Assembly: GCF_000016785.1 (NCBI RefSeq)
Contig: NC_009486.1
Location: 124,001-188,000, forward strand
Source of the DNA: Thermotoga petrophila RKU-1
GTDB lineage: Bacteria > Thermotogota > Thermotogae > Thermotogales > Thermotogaceae
Length of the DNA: 64,000 nucleotides
Reading direction: 5' to 3'
Below the pieces are notes generated by a model. It had not been told where the DNA came from. It made no database searches and was given only the letters and a program-made list of their open reading frames with translations. Made by a program: the position numbers and the translations under genes. Shown here piece by piece: positions 1 to 8,390 of this stretch; position 1 is the first letter of the stretch; each line of letters begins with the position of its first letter.

Positions 1-1
1 A

Positions 2-415
2 GGGGCAGCAGAAGCCATGAAACTCGCCCTGAAAGAATCCGGTCTGGCTGTCGAAGACATCGACTACGTGAGCTGTCACGCCACAAGCACACCAGCAGGT
101 GATGAAGCGGAACTCAAAGCGATAAAGAAAGTCCTTGGAGAACATGTAAAGAACGTCGCCATAAACTCTTCGAAAGCCCTTATAGGACATCTCCTTGGTG
201 CTGCCGGTGCTTCCGAACTCGTTCTTGCCATCCTTCAGATGCAGAACTCTTTCGTCCACGGCATGCCGAACCTTGACAATCCGATCGACGAAGCGAAAGG
301 AACCGGTCTTGTTGGTAAAGAGCCCGTTCAGATGGAGATCAAAAACTTTATAAAGAACTCCTTCGGTTTTGGCGGGCACAACGTGTCCATCGTGGTGGGG
401 AGGTATGAATCATGA
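2..415 (+). CDS. fabF: 3-oxoacyl-ACP synthase II, C-terminal part
   Basis: Partial gene cut by the window start. The reading frame is open from base 2, so the ATG at base 17 is internal. FabF condenses malonyl-ACP with acyl-ACP in fatty-acid elongation. The visible 137 residues contain the two catalytic histidine regions of the KAS II family, CHATSTP (window residue 26) and GHLLGAAGA, and the closing NSFGFGGHN motif. The catalytic cysteine lies upstream of the window. The stop overlaps the fabZ start by four bases (ATGA), so the two are translationally coupled as first genes of a fab operon. Confidence 0.96.
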   Translation, partial: GAAEAMKLALKESGLAVEDIDYVSCHATSTPAGDEAELKAIKKVLGEHVKNVAINSSKALIGHLLGAAGASELVLAILQMQNSFVHGMPNLDNPIDEAKGTGLVGKEPVQMEIKNFIKNSFGFGGHNVSIVVGRYES

Positions 416-825
416 ACATAGATTACGTGAAGTCGATCCTTCCGCACAGGTATCCATTTCTCCTCGTTGACGGCGTGATAGAAGAATCAGAAGACAGAAT
501 CGTCGCCTTCAAGAACATCAGCATTTCCGATCCCGTCTTTCAGGGGCATTTCCCGGAGTATCCGATATACCCGGGTGTTCTCATCGTAGAGGGCCTTGCT
601 CAGACCGCAGGAATTCTCCTTTTGAAGAGTGTAGAAGGAATTCCCCTGTTTCTTGGAATAGACGAAGCGCGTTTCAAAAAGGAGGTACGTCCGGGTGACA
701 GGCTGATCTACGAAGTGAGAAAGCTCGGTGAAAAACTCGGAACGGTTCAGGTGGAAGGAGTCGCAAAGGTCGATGACAAAATCGTGGCGAAAGCCAGGCT
801 TTTGCTGGGGGTGAAAAAGAAATGA
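412..825 (+). CDS. fabZ: 3-hydroxyacyl-ACP dehydratase
   Basis: Dehydrates 3-hydroxyacyl-ACP to trans-2-enoyl-ACP in the cytoplasm. The 137-residue protein has the usual FabZ length and hot-dog fold signatures: HRYPFLLVD at 12-20 and GHFPEYPIYPGVLIVEG at 45-61, which supply the catalytic His46 and Glu60. It overlaps fabF upstream and fabK downstream by four bases each. It sits in the order fabF-fabZ-fabK-bioY-fabD. There is no FabA-type isomerase in view, so unsaturated fatty-acid synthesis cannot be inferred from this locus. Confidence 0.97.
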   Translation: MNIDYVKSILPHRYPFLLVDGVIEESEDRIVAFKNISISDPVFQGHFPEYPIYPGVLIVEGLAQTAGILLLKSVEGIPLFLGIDEARFKKEVRPGDRLIYEVRKLGEKLGTVQVEGVAKVDDKIVAKARLLLGVKKK

Positions 826-1766
826 CCGTGAGAACAAGAGTGACAGATCTTCTGGAAATAGAGCATCCAATCCTCATGGGTGGAATGGCCTGGGCGGGAA
901 CTCCCACCCTCGCAGCAGCGGTATCGGAAGCAGGAGGACTTGGAATCATCGGATCCGGAGCCATGAAACCGGACGACCTGAGGAAAGCGATCTCCGAGCT
1001 CAAACAGAAGACGGACAAACCTTTCGGTGTGAACATAATCCTCGTGTCTCCGTGGGCAGACGATCTCGTCAAGGTGTGCATAGAAGAGAAAGTACCCGTC
1101 GTCACGTTCGGTGCGGGAAACCCAACGAAGTACATAAGGGAACTCAAGGAAAACGGAACAAAGGTGATACCCGTTGTCGCTTCCGACTCTCTGGCAAAGA
1201 TGGTGGAAAGAGCGGGAGCGGATGCGGTGATAGCGGAAGGGATGGAGTCCGGTGGACACATAGGTGAAGTCACAACCTTCGTTCTCGTCAACAAAGTCTC
1301 CAGGAGTGTGAACATCCCCGTGATCGCAGCGGGAGGCATCGCCGACGGAAGAGGTATGGCAGCAGCCTTCGCACTCGGAGCGGAAGCCGTTCAGATGGGA
1401 ACCAGGTTTGTGGCGAGTGTAGAAAGCGACGTGCACCCGGTTTACAAAGAAAAGATCGTCAAGGCCTCCATAAGAGACACCGTTGTGACGGGAGCCAAAC
1501 TTGGACACCCCGCGCGCGTTCTCAGAACTCCCTTTGCGAGGAAGATCCAGGAGATGGAGTTTGAAAACCCCATGCAGGCTGAAGAAATGCTGGTGGGAAG
1601 TCTCAGAAGAGCGGTTGTTGAAGGCGATCTGGAGAGAGGATCCTTCATGGTAGGACAGAGCGCCGGTTTGATCGATGAGATAAAACCGGTGAAGCAGATC
1701 ATAGAGGATATCCTGAAGGAGTTCAAAGAAACGGTGGAGAAGCTGAGGGGGTACATTGGAGGATGA
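822..1766 (+). CDS. fabK: FMN-dependent enoyl-ACP reductase
   Basis: Last reductive step of fatty-acid elongation, using FMN and NAD(P)H. The 314-residue TIM-barrel protein belongs to the nitronate monooxygenase/FabK family. It has GGMAWAGTPTLAAAVSEAGG near the N-terminus, SGGHIGE around His146 (the conserved FMN-site histidine) and AAGGIADGRGMAAAFALGA in the phosphate-binding part. Family membership alone cannot separate FabK from nitronate monooxygenase. The position inside a fab operon, overlapping fabZ by four bases, makes FabK the better call. Confidence 0.92.
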   Translation: MTVRTRVTDLLEIEHPILMGGMAWAGTPTLAAAVSEAGGLGIIGSGAMKPDDLRKAISELKQKTDKPFGVNIILVSPWADDLVKVCIEEKVPVVTFGAGNPTKYIRELKENGTKVIPVVASDSLAKMVERAGADAVIAEGMESGGHIGEVTTFVLVNKVSRSVNIPVIAAGGIADGRGMAAAFALGAEAVQMGTRFVASVESDVHPVYKEKIVKASIRDTVVTGAKLGHPARVLRTPFARKIQEMEFENPMQAEEMLVGSLRRAVVEGDLERGSFMVGQSAGLIDEIKPVKQIIEDILKEFKETVEKLRGYIGG

Positions 1767-2272
1767 AACAGCTCGTAAAGGCAGGGATTTTCACAGCTCT
1801 CATCGTGGTGGGGGCATGGATCTCGATCCCTCTGGGGCCTGTTCCCTTTACCCTTCAGGTGTTCTTCGTCTTTCTTTCAGCATACGTTCTGGGAAAGAAA
1901 TACGGAACTCTTGCAGTCGCAACGTACGTTCTGCTTGGAGCCATGGGACTTCCCGTCTTTGCGAATTTCAAAGGTGGTGCGCAGGTCCTTGTGGGGCCAA
2001 CTGGTGGGTACCTCTTCGGATTCATCCTCGGAGCGTTCGTGATCGGCCTTCTGGCTGAAAAGAAGGAAAGTTTCGCCTGGTATCTCGCTTCCGGAGTAGC
2101 GGGGCTCTGCATCATCTATGCGCTCGGTGTCTTTGTATTGAACTTCTACGTTCACGACATCAGGAAGGCAATTTCCGTGGGATTCGTTCCCTTCGTCTGG
2201 TTCGATCTGATAAAACTGGTCGTTGCTGCCTTGATAGCGCTGAGGCTCAAGAAACTGGAGGTGGAACGGTGA
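1763..2272 (+). CDS. bioY: Biotin ECF transporter S component
   Basis: Substrate-binding membrane subunit for biotin uptake; works alone or with shared EcfA/EcfT, which are not in this window. The 169-residue protein is almost all hydrophobic, with about six membrane segments. It carries the BioY signatures GPVPFTLQ (25-32) and LVGPTGGYLFGF. The ATG overlaps the fabK stop. Its place among fab genes makes sense because acetyl-CoA carboxylase, which feeds this pathway, needs biotin. No biotin-repressor operator was identified. Confidence 0.94.
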   Translation: MKQLVKAGIFTALIVVGAWISIPLGPVPFTLQVFFVFLSAYVLGKKYGTLAVATYVLLGAMGLPVFANFKGGAQVLVGPTGGYLFGFILGAFVIGLLAEKKESFAWYLASGVAGLCIIYALGVFVLNFYVHDIRKAISVGFVPFVWFDLIKLVVAALIALRLKKLEVER

Positions 2273-3150
2273 AAGCGTTTGTCTTTCCCGGACAGGGATC
2301 GCAGTACTCTGGAATGGCGAAGGACTTTTCCGTTTACGAGTCTTCGAAAGAAATATTCGAAAGAGCGAAAAAGGTACTGGGCTTTGATATCACGGAGATC
2401 ATGAACGGTGACGAAGAAACACTGAAACTCACAGAGAACGCCCAGCCTTCGATCTACATAACGAGTTACATCGCTTTTCTCGAATTGGAAAAGAGAGGTA
2501 TCCTGCCCGATGTTGTGGCAGGACACAGCCTCGGAGAGTACACCGCCCTGGCAGTGGCAGGGGTCTACGATTTCGAGACGGGGCTTTATCTTGTGAGAAA
2601 AAGGGGAGAGTACATGTCGAAGGCACTGGAACCGGGAAAAGGAACGATGGCCGCTGTCATAGGACTCAACATTGAAAACATAGAGGAAGTGGTGAACTCT
2701 ATCGAAGGAGTTTACATAGCAAACTACAACTCCCACGATCAGGTTGTGATCAGTGGGTTGAAGGAATCGGTGGAAAAGGCAATGGAGATTCTCAAAGATA
2801 AGGGGGCCCGTCGCGTCGTGGAACTCATGGTTTCAAGCCCGTTTCACACACCGTTTCTGGAGTACGCCAGGGAGAAAATGAAGGAAGAAGTGGAGAAGGT
2901 GGACTTCAAAAAGCCGAGATGGCCCATCGTTATGAACTCGACAGCAAAACCAACGGAAAATCCTGAAGAGATAAAGAGAAACATAATCGAACAGATCACA
3001 GGGCCGGTTCTGTGGAAACAGTCGGTTGACACCATGAAGGAAATGGGAGTAACCGAGTTCATTGAAGTTGGTCCAAAGACCGTTTTGAAAAACCTGTGTA
3101 GAAGAATGGGAGCGAACGCAAAGCACTTCACGGAAATTCTTTCAGAATGA
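2269..3150 (+). CDS. fabD: Malonyl-CoA:ACP transacylase
   Basis: Transfers malonyl from CoA to ACP, starting fatty-acid elongation. The 293-residue protein shows FPGQGSQYSGM at the N-terminus, the nucleophile elbow GHSLGEY with Ser87, and SSPFHTPF with His193. The start is GTG, overlapping the bioY stop, with GGAGG eight bases upstream. The last 23 bases (3128-3150) overlap the 3' end of the convergent comB-like gene, an antisense overlap in a compact genome. Confidence 0.96.
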   Translation: MKAFVFPGQGSQYSGMAKDFSVYESSKEIFERAKKVLGFDITEIMNGDEETLKLTENAQPSIYITSYIAFLELEKRGILPDVVAGHSLGEYTALAVAGVYDFETGLYLVRKRGEYMSKALEPGKGTMAAVIGLNIENIEEVVNSIEGVYIANYNSHDQVVISGLKESVEKAMEILKDKGARRVVELMVSSPFHTPFLEYAREKMKEEVEKVDFKKPRWPIVMNSTAKPTENPEEIKRNIIEQITGPVLWKQSVDTMKEMGVTEFIEVGPKTVLKNLCRRMGANAKHFTEILSE

Positions 3151-3811
3151 ACACACCGTTCACGAGGGTAGGTACTGTCTTGAAAAGATCCTCAGTCGTG
3201 CAGAATTCAACATCTTTTTCGAACCCAAGGGAAATCAGCCTTTTCGCGTGGGAGGAGTGTTTTTTGATCTCCTCCCTTGTGTTTTCCACAGACTCAAAAT
3301 ACCTCTCCGCCGCGCGAGCGCCGTCCCCAAGATCGTTTCGCTTTAGCCTCTTCACTACCGCGCCAGCGAGTAGAAAATCTTCCAGGGAGAATCTGCCGTT
3401 CGTTCCAGCACACACGAGCAGTATGTCTTCTTTGCTTTTCAAATACTCAACGACCGCTGACAAATTCAAAAAAGAAGCCGCTATTATCTCTTCACTTCTG
3501 ATTCTCTCTATCACCTGAGTGCCGTTTGTGGTCGTGAGAACGATGGTTTTTCCTGATATCTTTTCCTTCCTGTATTCTAGAGGGGAATTTCCAAGGTCGA
3601 ATCCTTTTGGTTTTTGTGCGTTTCTCTCTCCACAGATCAGAACACCTTCTTTTCTCTTCTTCAGAGCCTCTTCGATGGTTTTCACGGGTATCACACCGGA
3701 AGCACCGTTCGAAAGAGCGGTCACAATGGTGCTAGTTGCCCTCAGAACATCTATCACAACCGCCGTTCTACACTCCACAGGTGAGCATGGTGCCATTACA
3801 ACGTCTACCAT
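3128..3811 (-). CDS. comB: 2-phosphosulfolactate phosphatase-like protein
   Basis: The 227-residue protein matches the ComB family: VIDVLRATSTIVTAL near the N-terminus, GERNAQKPKGFDLGNSPLEY in the middle and TTTNGTQ. In methanogens ComB removes phosphate from 2-phosphosulfolactate on the way to coenzyme M. Bacteria such as Thermotoga are not known to make coenzyme M, so the true substrate here is uncertain. Its start overlaps the stop of the upstream DUF1611 gene by seven bases, indicating a two-gene operon. The 3' end runs 23 bases into fabD on the other strand. Confidence 0.85.
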   Translation of the reverse strand: MVDVVMAPCSPVECRTAVVIDVLRATSTIVTALSNGASGVIPVKTIEEALKKRKEGVLICGERNAQKPKGFDLGNSPLEYRKEKISGKTIVLTTTNGTQVIERIRSEEIIAASFLNLSAVVEYLKSKEDILLVCAGTNGRFSLEDFLLAGAVVKRLKRNDLGDGARAAERYFESVENTREEIKKHSSHAKRLISLGFEKDVEFCTTEDLFKTVPTLVNGVFILKEFP

Positions 3812-4821
3812 ACCATTGCCCTCTCCAGCATCTCGTCGAGGTCTTCTGTGTTGAACGGATCGTAAACAGGAAGATCCGTTTCAAATTTTCCGTTGAGAGA
3901 CACCCCACCTATCACCTTCGCGTTAGAGAGAGTCTCTATCAACCTTCTTTCTTCTTCAAAATCCGGTTTTTTTGGAATTTCCGGGAAAGATTCAAAATGG
4001 TCTCTGCTCGGATCGTGTACCAAGAAAACCACGTCAGGATTGGAACCGTACAGAAGACCGAGGGTGACCTGGCCGTAAGCGGGATGTCTCAGGGCTCCTT
4101 GTCCCTCCACGAAGACGATCTCTTTTCCCGTTTTTTCGAGTTTCAGAACAGCTTTTTCCACCACACCGGAAACGAAATCCGCGGGAACAGCGTCGATCAC
4201 GTACCCCGCATCCGCTCCTATGAGGATCCCTGTCTGTCCTGTTGCGAGAAAACCCGCTTTGATCCCCTTCTCCAGAGCTCTTTCCCAGAGCTGAACAGCG
4301 GTGGTCCTTTTACCCACCACGCAGTCAGTTCCGAATACACCGACGACTTTTATCTTCTTTCGGTATATACCTCCCCTGAGAACGTCGAGCTCGAGGGGTG
4401 GAATGCGAACGTCTATTATTCTCGCACCGTTTTCATGGGCAATCTTCAGAAATTCTGTTTGCTGTGAGATTTTGAAATGAAGACCAGAAACGACATCCAT
4501 ACCGAGCGAGAGTGCTTTTTTTACGAGTGTCGCTATCTGCTCTTCCAGATATCCACCAGGGTTCGACACTCCAATTATCAGAACCTCAGCTCCCATTTCT
4601 TTCGCCTTTTCAACAGAGGAGACCACGGGCACGTCGTATCGAATGGACTTCACAAAGTCACTCGCTATTTTCCCTTCGTGTTCCGCGACTACACAAACGG
4701 GTTTGAAGAGTCTGCTGTGCCTTAGAAGTCCGTAGGTGGTTTTGGCATGAGGTGTTCCCAGCTGTCCCCACGCCACGATCGCCGCTGGTGTGCCGGGCTG
4801 GTATAATTTCCAGAGATCCAT
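3805..4821 (-). CDS. DUF1611 family protein (DgcN-like)
   Basis: A 338-residue cytoplasmic protein of the DUF1611 family. It has a Rossmann-like N-terminal part with an NPGG motif, then GTDCVVGKRTTA (P-loop-like), GFLATGQTGILIG and VEGQGALRHPAYGQVTLGLL. Some members are annotated as D-glutamate N-acetyltransferase (DgcN). I cannot confirm that activity from sequence. The ATG at 4821 has a GGAGG about ten bases upstream. It forms an operon with the comB-like gene, and a plausible promoter (TTCAAA, 17 bases, TAGAAT) lies at 4847-4875. Confidence 0.82.
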   Translation of the reverse strand: MDLWKLYQPGTPAAIVAWGQLGTPHAKTTYGLLRHSRLFKPVCVVAEHEGKIASDFVKSIRYDVPVVSSVEKAKEMGAEVLIIGVSNPGGYLEEQIATLVKKALSLGMDVVSGLHFKISQQTEFLKIAHENGARIIDVRIPPLELDVLRGGIYRKKIKVVGVFGTDCVVGKRTTAVQLWERALEKGIKAGFLATGQTGILIGADAGYVIDAVPADFVSGVVEKAVLKLEKTGKEIVFVEGQGALRHPAYGQVTLGLLYGSNPDVVFLVHDPSRDHFESFPEIPKKPDFEEERRLIETLSNAKVIGGVSLNGKFETDLPVYDPFNTEDLDEMLERAMVW

Positions 4822-4846
4822 TCTCTTTCCCTCCGTTTTTTAAAAG

Positions 4847-4875
4847 ATTCTACCATGGGAGGTTTCCGTTTTGAA
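4847..4875 (-). promoter_or_regulatory. Predicted promoter for the DUF1611-comB operon
   Basis: On the minus strand TTCAAA (4870-4875) and TAGAAT (4847-4852) are separated by 17 bases, a fair sigma-A match placed 25 bases upstream of the start codon. The -35 overlaps the first codon of the divergent kinase gene. That gene may use the extended -10 TGGTATAAT at 4799-4807 on the plus strand. Confidence 0.5.
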
Positions 4876-5683
4876 GATAGCCGTTGTGGGTGGTACTTTC
4901 TGGGATATCTTCATCTTCGGTGAGAATCCACACTCTTCGATCATAAAGGAATCACCGGGAGGATCCGGCCTCAACGTAGCCTATGGCCTGTTTCTTTTGG
5001 GTCACACCGTTGACTTCTACTCGAACATCGGGGATGACTGGAGAGGAAAACAAACAACAGAAATCCTGAAAAAGGCAAGTTTTGACACTTCACACATGTT
5101 CACCATTCAAGGTGGAAAAACTGGAATCTTCATTGCCCATAATGGAAAGCCCCTCGCTGTTGACCCGGGTGTGAACAGAAAAGAGATGAAACTGCCTTCT
5201 TTGAGCGAATACGACCTTGTTTTCGCGACTGGAGAGATTTCAGAAAAAACGATAAGAAAGATCTGTGAAAACACCAAAAACGTGATTCTGGACGTGGGAC
5301 CAGGTGCAAGATTCGCCACCACCGATTTGAACGCGCTCGTGATAGGAAACGAGTGCGAGTGTTCTTTCAGAAGGTGCGACGTTGTGAAGATGGGTTCGAA
5401 AGGGGCAAGATGGGGAGAAGTGTACGTTCCAGGAAACGGCATTTCATATCCTCACTCGATCGGACTGGGAGATCTGTTCGACATCGTCTTCGTGCACCAT
5501 CTTCTCCTTGGAAAGTCTAAGAAAGAAATTCTCGAAGAAGCCGTGAAGTGCTCTCAGATTCTCGGTCAAAAAGAAAATGTGACCCCCTTTGAGAGGATCT
5601 CATTCCTCGAGTCGTTCAGCGCGAAAGACGATACGCTTGAATGCCCAGATGAATCCAAAGACGCTTCCCACCACGGTGGCTAA
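4871..5683 (+). CDS. PfkB/ribokinase-family sugar kinase
   Basis: ATP-dependent kinase of the PfkB family, substrate unknown. At 270 residues it is shorter than typical ribokinases (about 300-330). It keeps the N-terminal GGSGLNVA motif and the anion-hole/catalytic-base motif GLGD with Asp201. The usual DTTGAGD sequence is replaced by SIGLGD. The start is TTG, preceded by GGGAGG; the nearby ATG at 4855 is out of frame. It is transcribed divergently from the DUF1611 gene. The 3' end overlaps the convergent ABC permease by 84 bases (5600-5683). Confidence 0.85.
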   Translation: MKIAVVGGTFWDIFIFGENPHSSIIKESPGGSGLNVAYGLFLLGHTVDFYSNIGDDWRGKQTTEILKKASFDTSHMFTIQGGKTGIFIAHNGKPLAVDPGVNRKEMKLPSLSEYDLVFATGEISEKTIRKICENTKNVILDVGPGARFATTDLNALVIGNECECSFRRCDVVKMGSKGARWGEVYVPGNGISYPHSIGLGDLFDIVFVHHLLLGKSKKEILEEAVKCSQILGQKENVTPFERISFLESFSAKDDTLECPDESKDASHHGG

Positions 5684-7012
5684 CAGGATCAAGAAGAACA
5701 TCAGGTGAGAACCCGTTGAAAGAGCGTATCCGAGCACACCGACAACCCCTATGGCCACAAGCTGTAGAAGGAGTATTTCAGGACCAGAAAAGACCTTCGC
5801 TGGATTCGTGAGACTTCCTGTTTTTTCCCATTTAGAAAGAAGCAGACCAAGGGCTGAGACGAGAAGAAACAGACTCAAACTCGCCGGTACGAAGAAAATG
5901 TAGAACACACGCTTTTGATAAACCGCCAGAAAGATCACAAAAGCAGAAACGACAGCCGAGTTCAGCAGAGATGAAACGAGTATCTTCGAAATCATCACTT
6001 CACTCGTCTTGACGGGTAAAACCTTCGGAAGCGGCCACACTTCCATTTCCTTTCTCCACAACATAGCGCTCATCGTCGCATTGTAGAGCGCTGCGATCCC
6101 GATTGCAAAGATCAACCCAAAATCGGGACTTCCAACGAACGTCATGAGAACACCAAAACCGATTGGGTACAAAAGAAGGTAGAGCGATCTTTCTTCCCGG
6201 AGGAGCGTGATGAGATCCTTCTTGAAAAACCCCTTACCCGGAAACCTCGTGGGTTTTTCAGCGGGCATTCTTTCTTTACGCAGAACAGGTTCGAACACGA
6301 CGGTTCTGGAGATCATCCGAAAGACGAGGAAAGTTCCAAGACATATCAGAATTTCATAGAGAAGAAAGATCGGATTTTCCCTTGAAAAAACAGCGTACGC
6401 GAAAACGTTCCAGTTTGAGATGAACCATCTTCCAAAAGATACGGAGAAATCAGGGAGATTGACGAGTATCAGAAACAGGAACACGGCAAGAAGTTGAATC
6501 AGCGAGTAAAGCTTCCGTGACAGCGAGGTTCTCAAGAGTCTTCCAAACAGAACTGAAAGAATGGCTCCCCCGAGGAGCAGAAAAACGGTGTGAAACACTC
6601 CGGTGACGAAGGGCATCCAGTTGTTCATCAAAAGAGAATACATGAGGAAATTAAGAACCATCATTATGAGAATGAAGAACTGATAGAAGAGGGATATCAA
6701 CAGCTGATAGATCACTATCGTGCTCCTTTCAATGGGAAGGGTGAGCAGAAACTCGATCTCTCCCTCCAGAACGAACGAATTGGAAAGATAAAAAGACACA
6801 CCGAGAAGAAACATCACAGAAAACATGGTGGTCGAAAAAGAAAGTGAAGCAGAGAAGGCTTCTTCTCCGAACTCTTCGAGTATCGCTTTGAAATTGTTCC
6901 CCATGAGCGAGTAGAACAGAAAACCTGTCATCAAAACGGAGATGAGAACAGAGTACAACCCTTTCCTCCCACGAGCCGGAGCGTATCTGAGCAAAACAGA
7001 AAGTTTTCTCAT
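5600..7012 (-). CDS. ABC-2 type exporter permease
   Basis: A 470-residue membrane protein with about a dozen hydrophobic segments, beginning MRKLSVLLRYAPARGRKG; it looks like an ABC-2 permease partner of the ATPase at 8391-9143. The open frame runs further upstream to 7582, but that part is antisense to tnpB and has no meaning. The real start is the ATG at 7012. No good ribosome site precedes it now, because the IS element at 7021-8393 replaced its upstream sequence. Without the element, AAGGAG in the end of the ATPase gene lies 11 bases upstream. Transported substrate unknown. Expression may now be uncoupled from the ATPase. Confidence 0.85.
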   Translation of the reverse strand: MRKLSVLLRYAPARGRKGLYSVLISVLMTGFLFYSLMGNNFKAILEEFGEEAFSASLSFSTTMFSVMFLLGVSFYLSNSFVLEGEIEFLLTLPIERSTIVIYQLLISLFYQFFILIMMVLNFLMYSLLMNNWMPFVTGVFHTVFLLLGGAILSVLFGRLLRTSLSRKLYSLIQLLAVFLFLILVNLPDFSVSFGRWFISNWNVFAYAVFSRENPIFLLYEILICLGTFLVFRMISRTVVFEPVLRKERMPAEKPTRFPGKGFFKKDLITLLREERSLYLLLYPIGFGVLMTFVGSPDFGLIFAIGIAALYNATMSAMLWRKEMEVWPLPKVLPVKTSEVMISKILVSSLLNSAVVSAFVIFLAVYQKRVFYIFFVPASLSLFLLVSALGLLLSKWEKTGSLTNPAKVFSGPEILLLQLVAIGVVGVLGYALSTGSHLMFFLILLATVVGSVFGFIWAFKRIVFRAERLEE

Positions 7013-7030
7013 AGAAATTGTCTGCGGAGA

Positions 7031-7057
7031 CCCATCCCCTTTAGGGGATTGGGAGGA
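7031..7057 (+). repeat. Left-end hairpin, also found at 21136-21162
   Basis: An imperfect hairpin (ATCCCC, loop TTTA, GGGGAT, extended by CCC and GGG with one bulged T) followed by AGGA. The same 27 bases with one change recur in the same orientation at 21136-21162, near the right end of the other IS element. Confidence 0.75.
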
Positions 7058-7120
7058 AGCAGACATGTGTACCACCTCCAGATTCAATAGTGTTAATATA
7101 TAGACGAGGTGATTGAACAA

Positions 7121-8350
7121 ATGACTGTAACTCTGACCTGTAGATTCAAACTTGAACTTAGCAAAGACCAAAAACAGCAGTTCCTGGATATTGCGACGGC
7201 TTACACAAACGCCGTCAACTATGTGCTCGAACAAAACTTCAAGGATAAATCGACGAACGTTAAAAAGCTCCATAGACTTTACTACAGCACAATTCGTGAA
7301 AAGTTCAGCCTTCCAGCTCAAATAGCCATCAATGTGAACAGAGACGTTTCTGCAATGTACAAAACTCTCTGGGCTCAGTTCAAAGAACTCAAGCGTCGAA
7401 AACCCGATTCGAAAGCAGTCAAGAAATTCTGGGATAAACCACCGAAGCGAAAGAGCCTGATCGTCAAATACACATACAACCGAACTGCAAGCTTCAAAAA
7501 AGTCAACGGAGAGTGGCATGCTTCTTTGTCCACGCTTCAAGGACGAATCAAATGGATCCCGATGAAAGGCTGGTCCAAACACTTTGAGTACCTCGAGTCT
7601 GGCAAGATCGGCGATCCGATACTGACTTACGACAAATCATCCAAAACCTTTTTCTTGCTTGTTCCCGTAACACTTGAAGTTCAGGAGCAGCCACCGAAAG
7701 AAATCGTCGGTGTTGACGTTGGAGAAAGACACATTGTTGCTGTTGCTTCTACCAGAGGCACCAGGTATTTGATAGACCTTCCTGAAGAGTTCAAACAAAG
7801 AAAACAACACTATCAGCGTCTGCGCTCTGAGCTCATGTCAAAAGGCACTCGCTCTGCTAAGAGAAAACTTGCCAGGATCAGCAGGCGAGAGAAACGGTTC
7901 ACTGAGAACGTACTGCACATCATTGCAAAAAAGCTCATCACAAACCATCCTGGTGCCAAGTTCGTTCTCGAAGACCTTACTTACATCAAAGCCAACAGAA
8001 TCACCTACCGTGGTAAAGACAAGGAAGCAAGAAGACAGTCAGAGCAATGGCCATTTGCAAGTCTTCAGCAGAAGATAGAGTACAAATCAAAGCTCTACTA
8101 TGGAGTTCAGTCCGAGAAGGTCGATCCAGCATATACATCTCAGACATGTCCTGTGTGTGGTCACGTCTCTAAAGAAAACAGACCAGACCATGGAGAGCGT
8201 TTTATATGTCAAAACTGCGGCTACGAAGAACACGCAGACATAGTTGGTGCAATCAACATAGCTCTAAAAGTTCTTGCCAAAGACCAGCAGGTCAATCTTG
8301 AAAATCTCTTAAGGGCCGATGTCAGCCGGCCTAATGCTCCCTCCTCGTGA
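7121..8350 (+). CDS. tnpB: TnpB RNA-guided nuclease, IS605 OrfB family
   Basis: A 409-residue TnpB. All three RuvC acidic residues are in view: Asp in GVDVGER, Glu in FVLEDLTYIK and Asp in EHADIVGAIN. The zinc ribbon CPVCGH...CQNCGYEEH lies between the last two. The protein therefore looks catalytically intact. The frame opens with GTG at 7109, but the ATG at 7121 is better spaced from GAGGTGA at 7107-7113. By analogy with characterised TnpB proteins, the guide (omega) RNA would be made from the 3' end of the gene and the right end at 8350-8393. Its guide would then read into the ABC ATPase gene, antisense. Confidence 0.93.
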   Translation: MTVTLTCRFKLELSKDQKQQFLDIATAYTNAVNYVLEQNFKDKSTNVKKLHRLYYSTIREKFSLPAQIAINVNRDVSAMYKTLWAQFKELKRRKPDSKAVKKFWDKPPKRKSLIVKYTYNRTASFKKVNGEWHASLSTLQGRIKWIPMKGWSKHFEYLESGKIGDPILTYDKSSKTFFLLVPVTLEVQEQPPKEIVGVDVGERHIVAVASTRGTRYLIDLPEEFKQRKQHYQRLRSELMSKGTRSAKRKLARISRREKRFTENVLHIIAKKLITNHPGAKFVLEDLTYIKANRITYRGKDKEARRQSEQWPFASLQQKIEYKSKLYYGVQSEKVDPAYTSQTCPVCGHVSKENRPDHGERFICQNCGYEEHADIVGAINIALKVLAKDQQVNLENLLRADVSRPNAPSS

Positions 8351-8360
8351 GGTAGAGCAA

Positions 8361-8382
8361 GCCCTCCTTCAGGGGGAGGGCA
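8361..8382 (+). repeat. Right-end hairpin of the tnpB element
   Basis: GCCCTCC, a short loop containing TTCAGGG, and GGAGGGC form a 7-bp stem just downstream of the tnpB stop. This is the expected place for the right-end hairpin and for the scaffold of a TnpB guide RNA. Confidence 0.6.
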
Positions 8383-8390
8383 GCTGACTT

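Noticed and set aside
7013-7582. N-terminal extension of the ABC permease frame up to 7582
   Set aside because: It is antisense to tnpB and crosses the IS boundary; the MRKLSVLL start at 7012 fits ABC-2 permeases.
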